A stretch of DNA of 64,000 bases from the NCBI GenBank assembly GCA_902806565.1, contig CADCXA010000027.1, positions 1,922,001-1,986,000 of the forward strand, given 5' to 3'. The DNA is from Hypoxylon rubiginosum (Eukaryota; Ascomycota; Sordariomycetes; Xylariales; Hypoxylaceae). The notes below the pieces were generated by a model that ran no database searches, was not told the origin of the DNA, and saw only the letters and a program-made list of their open reading frames with translations. Positions 45,156-56,974 of the stretch are shown here, in pieces. Positions within the stretch are counted from its first letter, which is position 1, and each line of letters begins with the position of its first letter. The position numbers were made by a program, and so were the translations under genes.

Positions 45156-46175
45156 ATGTCCCGCTCACTGGACAAAGATCTCTTAGCTCAGTTGAAAGCT
45201 GATGATCCAAATAAAGTGTTTAGAGATATCTCGACGGTTTTCACCAATCTACCAGAAGACGGTGGACTATTGGAGATCGAATTCCTTGGAAAGGAATATC
45301 CTCTGGAGCCAGGGACCAGCTACCTTAAAGATGGCTTGGCCGTAGGAATCCCTAAGTTGAGACTGGCACAGGCGTTTTTCGTTGCCCGTCGGATATTGCA
45401 GAATCATCTCGATGGGGGTTCTATTCCCCATAACGAAATGCTGGCTGCAACAGCTGTGCTGCTCCTGATGGACCCTGAACATCTGACGGCCGCTAACGTC
45501 CGGAAGCGATTGCTCTTATCAACATTGGAAAAAGGTAGTCCGGACAAGTCAGCATTGAGACAAGAGAAACAGTTCGTGGATAGCCTTCTTACGTCAAGGC
45601 TACACCGTCATACCAAGTCTCCTACTCTCTGGTCGCACCGTCGCTGGCTGCTTCATTTATTTGCAGTCCACGGAGTATCTATAGACGTACAGCGTGATAT
45701 CAAAAACATTGTCATGATTGCGGGAGAGCGGCATCCTCGCAACTATACAGCCTGGCACCACGCTCGCATCTTGTTAGGCCACCACCCGAGACCTGCGGAA
45801 TTGGTTGCCATTGACGTCAAGGAGTTCTGCTTGAGGAACCATACCGATATATCCGGATGGAGCTTCCTTAGCTACGCCATATTCGCCATTGAAGCGGAAG
45901 AACACCGCCGCAAAGCCTGCTCCTTGATTCTTGCAGACGTCCTGAAGATCGCCGATTCGTTAGGATGGACAAACGAATCCGTCTGGGTATTTCTGCGCAA
46001 CATAACGACAGAAGAACTCGTCAGCCAGCAACAGTTTGAGTCATTTTTGGCTGTAAACAAGAAACTTGCTTCTGCAACGCCGAGGGATAGCGATCGGTGG
46101 AGAACACTAGATAGCGCACGACGCTGGTGCGAAGAGCATCGCCTCTCAACTGCCTCAAGCTTGGCAGATACGTGA
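45156..46175 (+). CDS. Protein prenyltransferase alpha-repeat protein (PTAR1-like)
   Basis: A single exon of 339 aa. The C-terminal two thirds carry the helical repeats of prenyltransferase alpha subunits: SPTLWSHRRWLLHLF, GERHPRNYTAWHHARILL, TDISGWSFLSYAIFAIE and TNESVWVFLRNI. The N-terminal 130 residues lack the usual farnesyl/geranylgeranyl transferase alpha sequence, so this is more like PTAR1, the alpha-type subunit of geranylgeranyltransferase type 3 in animals, which acts on Golgi SNAREs. That specific role in fungi is inference. The ATG at 45156 is the first in frame and gives the full-length product. It is divergent from GET1, another secretory-pathway gene. Confidence 0.82.
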   Translation: MSRSLDKDLLAQLKADDPNKVFRDISTVFTNLPEDGGLLEIEFLGKEYPLEPGTSYLKDGLAVGIPKLRLAQAFFVARRILQNHLDGGSIPHNEMLAATAVLLLMDPEHLTAANVRKRLLLSTLEKGSPDKSALRQEKQFVDSLLTSRLHRHTKSPTLWSHRRWLLHLFAVHGVSIDVQRDIKNIVMIAGERHPRNYTAWHHARILLGHHPRPAELVAIDVKEFCLRNHTDISGWSFLSYAIFAIEAEEHRRKACSLILADVLKIADSLGWTNESVWVFLRNITTEELVSQQQFESFLAVNKKLASATPRDSDRWRTLDSARRWCEEHRLSTASSLADT

Positions 46176-48596
46176 TTTTAGTCGAGCGAGGCTACCAACT
46201 CCTGGAGACTACAGTCTTTGTGTTGGTCGTTGTTGGTTACACGCGGCCAACTCATCGCCGATCTAAGAATAGAAGATCAAAAGCCCAAAACAAACTGTAC
46301 AAATGTTTTACGTCGTTTGGCCCCTTGTGCTCCTATTCCCGCGCCTCCTTCTCGTAATGGACGGAAGGAGGATTACGCACTGCTTCAAGATGAGGCTCAT
46401 CAGCTGCACAAAAAACTATCCGGAAAAGAGCTGGGGAAAATGCTGTAACAATGACCTTAAGCGGCTAAAACGTGGCTCGGTAGCAAGCGCGTAACGACGC
46501 TGATAGGTCCAAAATTCATGTTGGACTAACGCAGGGGCTCGGCTTTACTACCTGGCGGACGGCTATACGCATGCCTCTCCTATTATTATCCTATCCTTAC
46601 ATACCTTACTTTTTAGGCATCGAACCAGCCGACTCCAGACACTACGAGTGCTTGGCGAACTGGCATTTTTTTCTGAACGTTGCCAAAGGCCCGGGACTTC
46701 AACTCTCATTGTTCAAGGTGGCTTGAGAACTGCACCCGAGTTCACGGAGAATTTCAACGACTAACATGGATTGAATCTATGATGCCAGTTCCTCGGCTAG
46801 CGTGTGCCGTTGATGGATACTAATTCAGCTATATGCTGACGGCGTGGACTAGTCTCATCTTGATGCTAAACATTTCAGATCTAGTTTCTGCTCCGACGTA
46901 CGCAATAATGACTTGCCTTGTCGAAGAATTATCCCTCGAAGCGGGTTTAAGTGCCATGAATACCCTGAATATATATCGTGCATAGCAATTGGCGGCCAAT
47001 CGCTAAAGTGAGATTCCCATACCGGGCTGGCAAAGACGAGATCCACAGCTTGAGATATCCGAAGTCAGGGATCTCCAGAGCCAAAGCTCTTGGCTGTTCA
47101 TCCATTCCCCAAATACTCCACTTGATCTAGGGCCATCAGGTGGTCCTTGAGCTAGATCCCTGCGTGCAATCTGCCATTCCATGTACTTCGTACTGTATGG
47201 GGATTCTCTTGCGTATCGCCGAGGTGCACGGTAAGCTCTATTACCTGTCGCTCCGTCCAAAGGGAGAAGACTGGTAGCGCCAATTGAAGTCCCAACACCG
47301 TAAGCATTCCCACGTATACAGATGTTTTTCTATATTGAGCGTGGCATGGCTCTGAAGAATACGTTTCGAAACATCTGGGACATCTTGGAAGCTTCAAAGA
47401 AACGCTACTTGGACACTCTGCGCCGCAAGAAAAAGGATTCATTATAAACCGACCAATCATCTATCTGATAGGACGATGTCCCAATTTCCCGAGCCGATCG
47501 CCATAATACGAGTACTCCAAAGATACTTGATCAACACTGTATCTAAAATAAGCCCCTTATGTCACCTCCAAGTAGACTTAGAAGCCGGGAGCCCACAAAT
47601 GGCACTATCTCTGCATACCCCTAGCCAGCATGGATTACCCATGAGGGTTCTTCGCAGGTGCCAATATGCCATTATCATTTTTGCGGGAGACCCGGAGTGA
47701 AATGGCCTTGAGCCTTGGGAAAGACGTACTATGTAGATAGTAGAGACGTCGATATCTTCGGCCGCCAGATGGCCGACAAGTAACGTGCCAGCGTGCCATG
47801 ACTTTACTATGTACATTCATCCCGCAGTTTACGCTACCCCCATCTGGAAAGCCACCAACAGGAGAGAGGTATGATGCTTGCTGCAGGGGGCTGAGGTGAT
47901 AGTCGATTTTCCTTCCTCCTCTATCTTTACCGACCTCCACACATTCACACATACCTTACCTCTTCTCCATATACATATCGTCTGATACATTTTTCTATTG
48001 TTGGCCCGTACAGTTGGTCGTTCTTTTTCCAAGCCACATAATACTAGTGTCCGTCGTTTTGCTTTACTCTATTGTTCTTGAAATAGACGGGGCGGCCTGA
48101 TTGGAATTCTTCTGTTGTCTTATTTCTCAAACGTGTTTCTCCCGCCGGCGCATCTGTCTTGGAATTTCAGATCCACGTATCGAATACTCTTCTTACGAGA
48201 CCCTACGTTCCTTGTATTGTGCTCGCCGCCGACGACCTCAACCTCCTCTTATTGTCGTCCTTTTTCATTTTTAGACGGATCGTCTTTTTCTTTTAATCTA
48301 ACCAGCTTACCAATGACGCTCTCTTAATCTTTAATACTATAATATCTCGACTACTAGAGAGTCTGGTACTCTTGGGCTGTATTCCGCTCAGACAAAACTA
48401 CCTCGACGTACCCAATTGACCTCCTAAGGCTGTGCTTTCTCGTATAGCAAGCTTCTTTGTTCGAATCGGCCACGCGGCGCTTGCTTCCAATGTGTGTGCA
48501 AGCTTAGTTTGTCCTCAATCAACTATATAGCCACCATCTCCGGCGAGCAAGTTGGGGGGAGAAGGTTGTGTCGGATACTGTTGTGAAGTGTTCAAC
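46176..48596. other. Gene-poor spacer before the aspartic protease
   Basis: 2.4 kb with no supported gene. Short frames at 46218-46494 and 47003-47952 show no domain. The stretch 48040-48590 is CT-rich, as expected of a 5' UTR or promoter of the protease. Confidence 0.5.
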
Positions 48597-50298
48597 ATGC
48601 ATCGAGCCTCGATCGCGTTCCAGCTCTTGATATGGGTTGCCGGCATCCACGCTTTGCTTCCGCATTTTCCAAAGCACGAGGACTCGAACAGCAACACAGT
48701 TCTTCGGGAACGAGACTCTAAAGATACACTAAGCAGCAGTCCAGCTTCTAATATTGGATTCGTCACTTTCAAATTAATTCAGAAGCAATCGAGTGTAGGG
48801 CTCCTAATGACCCAATTCCAGAATACTACTAACACACTATCATGTCTAGGCTAAACAGAGCCTAACATACAGAGTTGCAAGAGCTGCTCAACATCTGGCC
48901 ACAAAGTATGGAACCAGAGCACCTATCAGATCCTCTCATGAAGACCCGGGTCTTCACAACCGAGATAACGACTACAACGTTGTCAGTGCCGTCAACCCCA
49001 CAGCAAACAACGCCGTGGGAATCGATCAAGATGGTACGGATTACTCGTATTTCGTGGAAGCCGGTTTTGGATCTGAAGGAAAGACGTTGTACATGCTAGT
49101 CGACACAGGAGCTAGTACGACATGGGTCATGGGCTCGGGCTGCACGTCCAGCGCCTGTACCAAGCACAACACGTTTGGACCGAACGACTCTAAGACGTAC
49201 AAGGATACCGGAGAGGAATACTCGGTCGAGTATGGCTCCGGAGAAGTGAGCGGGCATGTTGTGTCCGACAGCATCAACATCGCCGGTCTCACGGTGACAA
49301 TGCCCTTTGGTGTCGCCAACGTCACTTCAGACCAGTTTTCCCAGTTTCCCTTCGAAGGGATCTTAGGGTTATCGATGGTCTCGGGCACGTGGCTCACATA
49401 CGTCAAGGATGCCAAGTTGATCGATTCCAACGTGTTCGGCGTTGCCCTAGCCAGAAATGCCGACGGTACTAATGACGGAGAGATCGCTTTTGGTGCCCCG
49501 AACAAGGCCAAATTCACGGACGACATATCATATACCTCCATCAAGTCGGGAAATAGTTGGGCTATCCCGATGGACGATGTGCTGTATGATGGCAAGTCAG
49601 CCGGGGTCAGTGGCAGACTGGCCTACATCGACACTGGCACGACTTTCGTTTTTGGTCCTCCCGACGACGTCGAGGCATTGTACAAGCTGGTACCGGGTTC
49701 TAAGAGCAGCGACAATGGCCAAACATACACCGTTCCTTGCGATAGCAACGCTACGGTGGCATTTGCCTTTTCAGGTCAGACGTGGACCGCCTCGTCAAAG
49801 GACTTCACGTCCGCGCCGAACGGAGACGGGACCTGCTTTGGCAACGTGTATGGCATGGAGTTTGTGCCTGGCGCCTGGTTACTCGGGGACATGTTTCTGA
49901 AAAATGTCTATAGCGTGTTTGATCTAGATCAGAAGCGAATTGGTAAGTTCTACAGGACCGGAAATATTGGGTCATTTTGGAGACTAATTATGTACATAGG
50001 ATTCGCCGCCAGAGCAGTGTCCGAAAGCAGCAACACAAGTCCGACTGGGACGTCAACGACATCTCCAAATGGCTCGTCGACGACATTCGGTACGGCCACT
50101 TCAACGGCCACCTCGACCGGTTCTGGCGTTGGACTTACTCCCCACGAAACGACTACCTCGAGTGCTCCAGATAGTTCGGCAGCAGAAACGGCACCTAGTA
50201 GCACACCCACCACGGAATCTTCGGGAGAGAGATTGCAGATGGGAAGCACATATGCTTTCTTGGTCTGCATCCTCTCGATAATCGGCACGATCATTTAA
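48597..50298 (+). CDS. GPI-anchored aspartic protease (yapsin-like)
   Basis: Exons 48597-48792, 48875-49942 and 50000-50298 encode about 520 aa. A signal peptide (MHRASIAFQLLIWVAGIHA) and propeptide precede the mature pepsin fold. The first catalytic motif is LVDTGASTTWVMGSGC and the second IDTGTTFVFGPPDD; both active-site Asp are present. The flap region is VEYGSGEVSGHVVSDS. After KRIGFAARA comes a Ser/Thr-rich stalk and a hydrophobic C terminus (GSTYAFLVCILSIIGTII) typical of a GPI signal, so the enzyme is likely on the cell surface. The first intron's donor (GTGTAG) is not ideal, and its borders are the least sure. The second intron is 57 bases, in frame and free of stops. Confidence 0.88.
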
Positions 50299-51136
50299 CA
50301 AGGCATATGATTTTAGGATCTAGAGTCTTATCTCATTTATATATTTACCACGGGCTGCTCTCTTGAAGCATGTAACATTGTCTCATGGAATTGGGCACCC
50401 AACACATTCAAACATTCTTTTGGATAAATGGCTTGTTGGATAGCCAGGGGAGATTCATCTCGAATCTATATGGGGAGGGACGCGGAGCGGCGTATTTGGA
50501 CGCCACAAAATTATACACGAATGATACCCATAAGTGAGAGGAAGATTGAAGACAGGAGTGAAAAGGTCAGCAGAAGCCTTAAGCCGGTGCATATATGATA
50601 TATGGTACTGTTGGGCGTTGTATGTAGAATTATGTAATAGACAATGAATATTCAATTCTAGAGCTGCCACCATATTTTGTCGTTTTTGATCTATCACATA
50701 CCATTGGCATTTGTATACAATGGAATGCCAGACAGAAAAGGGGGATACATTTGTACAAGTACTTCATACGCTGTTACATATGTAGCTCATAATGACTAAG
50801 ATTGTCGGTCAATAAAAGACCGATCTTCACCAGAGCTTCGGGAAGGTACCTAACCAATACCTAGGTATGAGTAAGAGAATCCACTATTCAAGGATGTAAC
50901 CCCTTGCATGAGAGGAGTCCCGTAGCTCTTGGCACGTGGTGATAAGGAAATTCATATCGGTATCGTGGACGCAGGGTAGTGGACAGTGGACACTGCCCTG
51001 CTTATGTATTCGAGGCAATGCTTAAGCTGTGACTGATGGATCCAACAAGAATTGTATCTGCCTCCAGCATCCCGAGCCGTTGCTAAGCACGGATCCAAAT
51101 TCTTTTTTTCCGCAAGGATGCCGCCGTGATATCAAA
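50299..51136. other. Spacer between protease and AVT-type transporter
   Basis: No gene seen. TACCTAGGTA at 50858-50867. Confidence 0.5.
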
Positions 51137-53003
51137 ATGGCCAAGGCCACATCGTATAGCTCCTCTAGTAGAGAGCAAGCTCGCAACACTACTGATTCTA
51201 CTTCGGCATCTTCCGAAAGCGAAGAGCACCATGGTCTGCTGGCAGGTAGGGCATATGACGACGACGACATCGATGACGAGGATGGCGTTATAGTACATCC
51301 GAGCGACATCGATGCTGATATCGATATTGATGGCCCTTCTAAATCTATTCGCACACCACGGACTCCCAGAACCCCTAACCGAGTACGCTTCGACCTAGTA
51401 CCTACCAACATTCCACCCCCAGCGAACGGTGGCCGTGATCGTGATCGTGACCGTTCAGCCTCGCCCACCGATTATTTCGATGTCGCTGAACCCGACAGTC
51501 CCAGAGCCGAGGACTCGACCTCCCGGCACCCTCTCCTAACCGATATTGAAGCGCCGTCCGTCACCCTAGCCAACCGCCTCGACGATGATGTTCACCAATG
51601 GGCCGAACACGAACGGACACGGCCCAAGTCGGGCCTGAGCTCAGCCTTCATGAACATGGCAAACAGTATAATCGGCGCCGGCATCATCGGGCAACCCTAC
51701 GCATTCAAAGACGCCGGCCTGCTAGCTGGTATCGTGCTGCTAGTTGGGTTGACTATCGTCGTCGACTGGACCATCCGGCTGATCGTCATCAACAGCAAGC
51801 TCAGCGGCGCGAACAGCTTCCAGGGCACGGTCGAGCACTGCTTCGGCAAGACGGGGCTGATCGCCATTAGCGTCGCGCAGTGGGCCTTCGCGTTCGGCGG
51901 CATGGTCGCCTTCGGGGTCATCGTCGGCGACTCCATACCGCAGGTGCTGCGCACCGTGTGGCCCGGACTGGCCGACATGCCCGTACTAGGCCTCCTGGCG
52001 GATCGCAGGGTGGTTATTGCGGTTTTCACGCTGGGGATAAGCTATCCCCTGACGTTGTATAGGGATATTGCAAAGCTCGCCAAGGCGAGCACGCTGGCTC
52101 TGATCAGCATGGGCGTCATCCTAGTCACGGTCGTCGTCCAGAGCGTTCTTACGCCTGCGGAGAACCGCGGCTCCTTTACTATGCCCTTACTTACGGTGAA
52201 CGATGGCTTTTTCCAGGCCATCGGAGTTATTTCTTTCGGTACGTCTGCCCTGTTTTCTCGATATCCTAGATAGTCGTCCTACATGGACATGTCAGGTTGA
52301 CGGCATGAAGCTAACCAAAGCCAGCATTCGTTTGTCAACACAATTCTCTCTTAATCTACGGATCTCTAAAAACACCCACGATAGACCGCTTCGCCACCGT
52401 GACGCACTACTCGACGGGCATCTCGATGCTGGCATGCATGGTTATGGCCCTCGCCGGCTTCCTGACCTTCGGCGACAAGACGCTTGGCAACGTACTCAAC
52501 AACTTCCCCGCCGACAACACCATGGTCACGATCGCGCGGCTTTGTTTCGGGTTGAACATGCTTACCACACTGCCGCTCGAGGCGTTCGTGTGTCGGGAAG
52601 TCATGCTCAACTATTGGTTCCCCAAGGAGCCTTTTAATATGAACCTCCACCTGATCTTCAGCTCGGCGCTGGTCGTGTCGGCCATGACGCTGAGCCTGGT
52701 GACGTGTGATCTTGGGGTGGTTTTCGAACTCGTGGGGGCAACGAGCGCCTGCGCGCTTGCCTACATCCTGCCACCGTTATGCTATATCAAGCTGAGCTCG
52801 AGATCATGGAAGACGTACGTTGCCATGGGCGTCGTGGCGTTTGGGTGTATTGTTATGACCATCAGCATGCTCCAGGCTATTGGTAAGGTGATTAAAGGTA
52901 AGTCTTCCCCGAAGGCGGCTACCCGTCTTGACTTTGTGATGCTGTGCTGTAGCTGACTTATATTCACCTCTTAGGTGGGGGCGAGCCCTCCCAGTGCGTC
53001 TAG
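51137..53003 (+). CDS. AVT-type (AAAP) amino-acid transporter, probably vacuolar
   Basis: Exons 51137-52238, 52325-52897 and 52975-53003 encode about 567 aa. The start at 51137 is the first in-frame ATG; the open frame upstream lacks one. The N-terminal 170 residues are polar and acidic (YDDDDIDDEDGVIVHPSDID), common in Avt5-7 proteins. The transporter core begins SSAFMNMANSIIGAGIIGQP, the AAAP family signature, followed by about eleven membrane segments (GIVLLVGLTIVVDWTIRLIV, QWAFAFGGMVAFGVIVGDSI and others). The first intron splits the conserved VISFGAFVCQHNSLLIYGSL. Yeast Avt6/Avt7 export neutral or acidic amino acids from the vacuole; the exact substrate here is unknown. The last exon adds nine codons. 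Confidence 0.9.
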
Positions 53004-55245
53004 AACTATTATAGGCTTGCCGTGTACTTGTTGTATATTACCCATCATGTAATGCGATGCTCTAGGAATAAAGGAGGCAAACCTGCCAACGTGCAGGCTA
53101 CAAACTGCAGGCTGCAGTCGGTGACGATGTTCCCATATCCCCATATTAAAGCAGCCCGTATGTCGGCATGTCGTTGAATCATCGGTGGATGCCACGCCGT
53201 CGATGGCAGCAAAGCGCATCGCTGCAGGCTATGATATTCCGAGAGGTGGAAGCTCCCTTGTGATTTGAGGAGGCACCCAGACGGGCGGATCCGCGTGTAC
53301 GCAGCTATCCACTTCCCTTGCCTCTTGTGCCGGTGCAACACTGCACGGCAGCAAGGGTGCGGTGTTGTGTTGTATCGCTTATCGCGGGATGATGTGTTTG
53401 GCCCCCCCCCTTGTGCTATGGCGCTCAGCGCAGCGGGACTCGGGACTTCGCAGCTTACTTTCTAGGCCTTGTACAGATGGAGTCGTGGACGCTCACATGC
53501 ACCGATTGATTAGATAGCGAGGGCCGCGTCTGGATGGGCCGATGCAAAGCACCATTTTAGATAACTCCCGTCGTTCCCCCATGGGCCAGCACACAGCCCC
53601 CTAGTACGCAAGCACGCAGCAAGCAGCACGTACGCATCATGGGCCATACATATCTAACATATATTTACACATCTCATATCTCAGGTTACCTCTAGACCTT
53701 TCGCCATCGTAGATGCTCTCGGACACGGCAGGCGCCACACGCGAGAGACGACACAAACGACACATTCCCACGTTCACCTCCAACTCCACCTCGGTCTCTT
53801 GGTTCTTCTTATTCCCAGTTTTCCAATCCATGTCCATGTTCAAAAGCCTAAGCCCGAGCCCCAAGTCCAAGCCCTTCGTCCTACCTTAGGCAGGCCGTGA
53901 ATTCTCGTAGTCCTACTTTAAACCTCTCCGCCTGATAGGTAGGTATCACACCGTGGTACGTCACGTCACTTTACACAGAAGACGCCCACACGGAAACACA
54001 AAGCGTACTGCATACACTTACACAAGGACCAAGAACAAGAACGATACCAAAGACCAAGGCCGAAGGGCGAATTCCACTACCACAGGGCTGATCGATCTTC
54101 ACCTGTACATAGCATTACATAGTATATACATATCTGCTACTATACGCTACCCCAACTCTAGTAACCCGCGGAGAAGGGGGGCAGCTGACCACGCCTATGA
54201 ATGGCGTTCCCCTCATTAGGCAAGATCCCACGCCGAGCGGAGACCTATGACTTGGCTAGCCGCGGTCTCTAAGACGGGCTAGAGCGTTTTGTGTGCGTGC
54301 CGTGTGTTGTGGATGTGTAGTGTAGATAGATGTACGTACATTGTGAGATGGTCATGTTATAGGTACGCAAGGTAGGGAAGGCATGGAAGCAGGCAGGCGG
54401 CAAGGCGGCAAGCAAGCAGAAGCGGGTATGTAATATGTATGTAGGCAGGCTGGGTAAGCTCGGTAGCTCAGGTAGATAGGTAAATAATAAGTAGATCGTA
54501 TGTAGCATCCAGCAGACAGATGAGTAGGGGTTAGGTAGATAGAAGTAGAAGGAGGGGAGCACGAGTGAGGCGGGACGAGACAGAAATGTGCTAATGCCAT
54601 GAATAAACGAAGGGGGAGGAAGAAAGTAATGTGAGATTAGAGAAGATCATACAACCACATTGATATCTTCCATCCACCCATTCCCCAATCCACGATCGTC
54701 TCTTCCCTGCTTACCTACCTGCTTGTTCCCCATAACACCACCGAACCCCACTTGCCACCTATAAAAAGCTCAAAAGAGGGAAAACCATTCCTCGACGCAG
54801 TTTTTATATATAACTCTTAGCTTCTCCCTCGACTTAGGCCACCCAGTCCAGTCCCTCCCATCCACCACACACCAAAGACTCGATCCATATCCAACATTCG
54901 ACTTCGACCTCCTTATCTGTAAGTCTGCTACTACTATACTCTCTCATACATGTACTACTTGTTGCTCTGAACATAGTCTCAACTATATATGTGATTCATG
55001 TACTTGGATACACATCTATCAGCTTACCTCCCTTGCCTACTTCCTCTTGCCTATCTCGCTGGCGTTGGTGGTAGTAAGGACGGGAAGAGTAGACGACGTT
55101 AGACTAGAAGGGTGCTGCCGTCTACAAGACTTCACCCAACATGACATTCTTTCTATCCTACATTCAACATGAAGCAGGCTAACCAGGGCAAATTAGCAAT
55201 AGCAAACTTTGTCACCCAACGACACAAACCCCAAAACAGCCCAAG
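53004..55245. other. Long promoter and 5' UTR region of the microprotein gene
   Basis: 2.2 kb with no supported protein gene. It holds low-complexity stretches (GGCAGGCGGCAAGGCGGCAA and TAGGTAGATAG runs at 54360-54545). The 3' half carries a TATA box and a likely 5' UTR intron donor (CTTATCTGTAAGTC, about 54914). Confidence 0.5.
54760..54768 (+). promoter_or_regulatory. TATA box of the microprotein gene
   Basis: TATAAAAAG in a GC-balanced setting, followed by a second TATATATAA at about 54805 and long CT-rich sequence. The start codon lies 480 bases downstream, which fits a long 5' UTR with an intron. Confidence 0.55.
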
Positions 55246-55547
55246 ATGCATAGCTCTTCCTGCCCCAAGTGCGGTTCCACCTTCGACGGCGAGACCAAGA
55301 CCTGCGGTTCTTGCGGTGCTGTAAGTTGAACTTTTGTCTCCGTCGCATCAGCTGATCACCCTCACCTCCTATATCTATGTCACGTCACATTCGCGTAACA
55401 ACTAAGACCTCTTATCTCCCATACTGCCTACTTACACATCCTTTCTTGTCCCTATGTCCTATCCCTCCTCTTCTCCATCGTTTCCCTCCGCGTTCAAGAA
55501 TCTACAAGGCACTAGACTGACACAAATAACAGACCTGCCCCGTCTAA
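55246..55547 (+). CDS. 29-residue Cys-rich microprotein with CxxC pairs
   Basis: Two exons, 55246-55320 and 55533-55547, encode 29 aa. The first exon gives MHSSSCPKCGSTFDGE and TKTCGSCGA; the second gives TCPV and a stop. The pattern is C-x2-C-x10-C-x2-C-x3-C, a minimal zinc-ribbon-like arrangement with a fifth Cys. The 212-base intron has canonical borders (GTAAGT...AACAG) at a codon boundary. Upstream are a TATA box and a long CT-rich leader, typical of strongly expressed fungal genes. I do not recognise a named family. A metal-binding or metallothionein-like role is possible, but the spacing is not the classic fungal metallothionein CxC pattern. It is too short for standard gene finders. 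Confidence 0.65.
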
Positions 55548-56974
55548 ACACCTCCAAACATGTCCAAACCAACGTAACGGGGGAAGGTCCAGGGGTGAGG
55601 TATCGGAGTTAATAGCGGGCCAGCTAGGAGGGTTTGCTTTAGGGGTCGGTTGCTTGTATCCCCTCCGAACTGGCTGTTGGGGAGGTTCGGACCGATATAG
55701 GGGAAAGGGGGGAGAGAGAGTGGTGTTGCCGGTGCATTATTTATTCTCCTTTTATCTTATTTACCAACCCATCATCAACCAACCAAACCCACTAAGACCA
55801 TTCGTTTTTTTCCTTCTTCCCTCCGAGGAATGCGAAAGGACAGAAAAGAGGAATCGGAATCTACCAAACCTACGGTTATGCCCTAATCACGAGAGGAGTG
55901 CGTTATATTCGAAAGGATGAATGGATGGACAAGGAAAAGTTGTTGATGCGCAATACTGCATCACCAGACGGTCCTTCACCTCTATAAGCACACACACACA
56001 ATCATACAGGTCAACAGACGTATGGAGTCCGCAATACAAGCCAAATCCCTACCGGATATGCTTCTTTTTCGCGATCGTAGAAGCAAGCTAGGAAACGTAT
56101 GTCTCCTGTTAAGCAGTAGCAACAAACCAGTATTCGTAGAAGCCGCTAGGCCCTAGCATACCAGTAGTAGCTGTGTGAAACCATCACGAGTATACCCCTA
56201 ACGAGTAATGAGTCCAGGGTTCAAGGATATGCGGTGGCTATTGGCATCATACAAGAGATAAATCACGGGACATCTTCAATGAGTCGCCTAGGGAATGACA
56301 GCATGTACCTACTAGTAAAGCTCAAGTGTAACCAATAGAGCTAAGCGATGATAGTTGGGGGTCTTAACAGACCAAACCATCTCCGAGGCAGGACAAAAGA
56401 TTGTAGGACGCAGAGACCCGAAAGTGACAATTAGTAAAGGAGTATGATTTGGGAAAAAAGACAGGTAGAAAGAGTACACCCCCCGCGCAAACAAATGTCC
56501 ATCTCCGGTTGGCCTGACGCGGGAATTATCAAGAGAGCTGTAAAAAGGAGAAGATGTATGATATAGCCGTATTCTCTGGGGTTTGTCTCGCCAATCTTGA
56601 CACACACATACGCACACGCAACACCACATCTCTCTAATGGCAGCACATGCCCTATCCACCCCCTCTCCTTAATCCATCGGGAGCTCAAGTACCATGATAC
56701 CCGTTCCCCCCCATCACCAATATACTCCCCGCTGTAGTACGGGAGATATGCGAAAGCTGACCGGAGTTGCACGCCGGCCGAAGTAGCAGTTACCGAGTAG
56801 AGTAGACGAATCAAGCGCCAGCCGGGGCCAACGACGCAGAGGCGGCCCAACCCTTCCAGTCCGTCCAAAACCCTTTGTCATCTATGTTATCTCGTCCGGT
56901 GAAAATGAACCTAGAAGGACGACCATGGATTACGACGCTATGTCGAAGGTATCATAAAGGGGTTGATGGCTTGC
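55548..56974. other. Convergent spacer between microprotein gene and RHO1
   Basis: Likely 3' UTRs on both sides. The frames at 55654-55920 and 56312-56868 have no domain and are rejected. Nothing else seen. Confidence 0.5.

Noticed and set aside
48440..48480. TTGTTCGAATCGG, similar to a tRNA B box
   Set aside because: No acceptor stem, D arm or anticodon arm can be paired around it.
54269..54600. Tyr/Leu/Pro-rich minus-strand frames
   Set aside because: Arise from tandem low-complexity sequence (TAGGTAGATAG, GGCAAGC words); no domain.
56312..56868. Cys-rich minus-strand frames downstream of RHO1
   Set aside because: CVCVCV-type residues come from a CA-repeat; no splice signals or domain.
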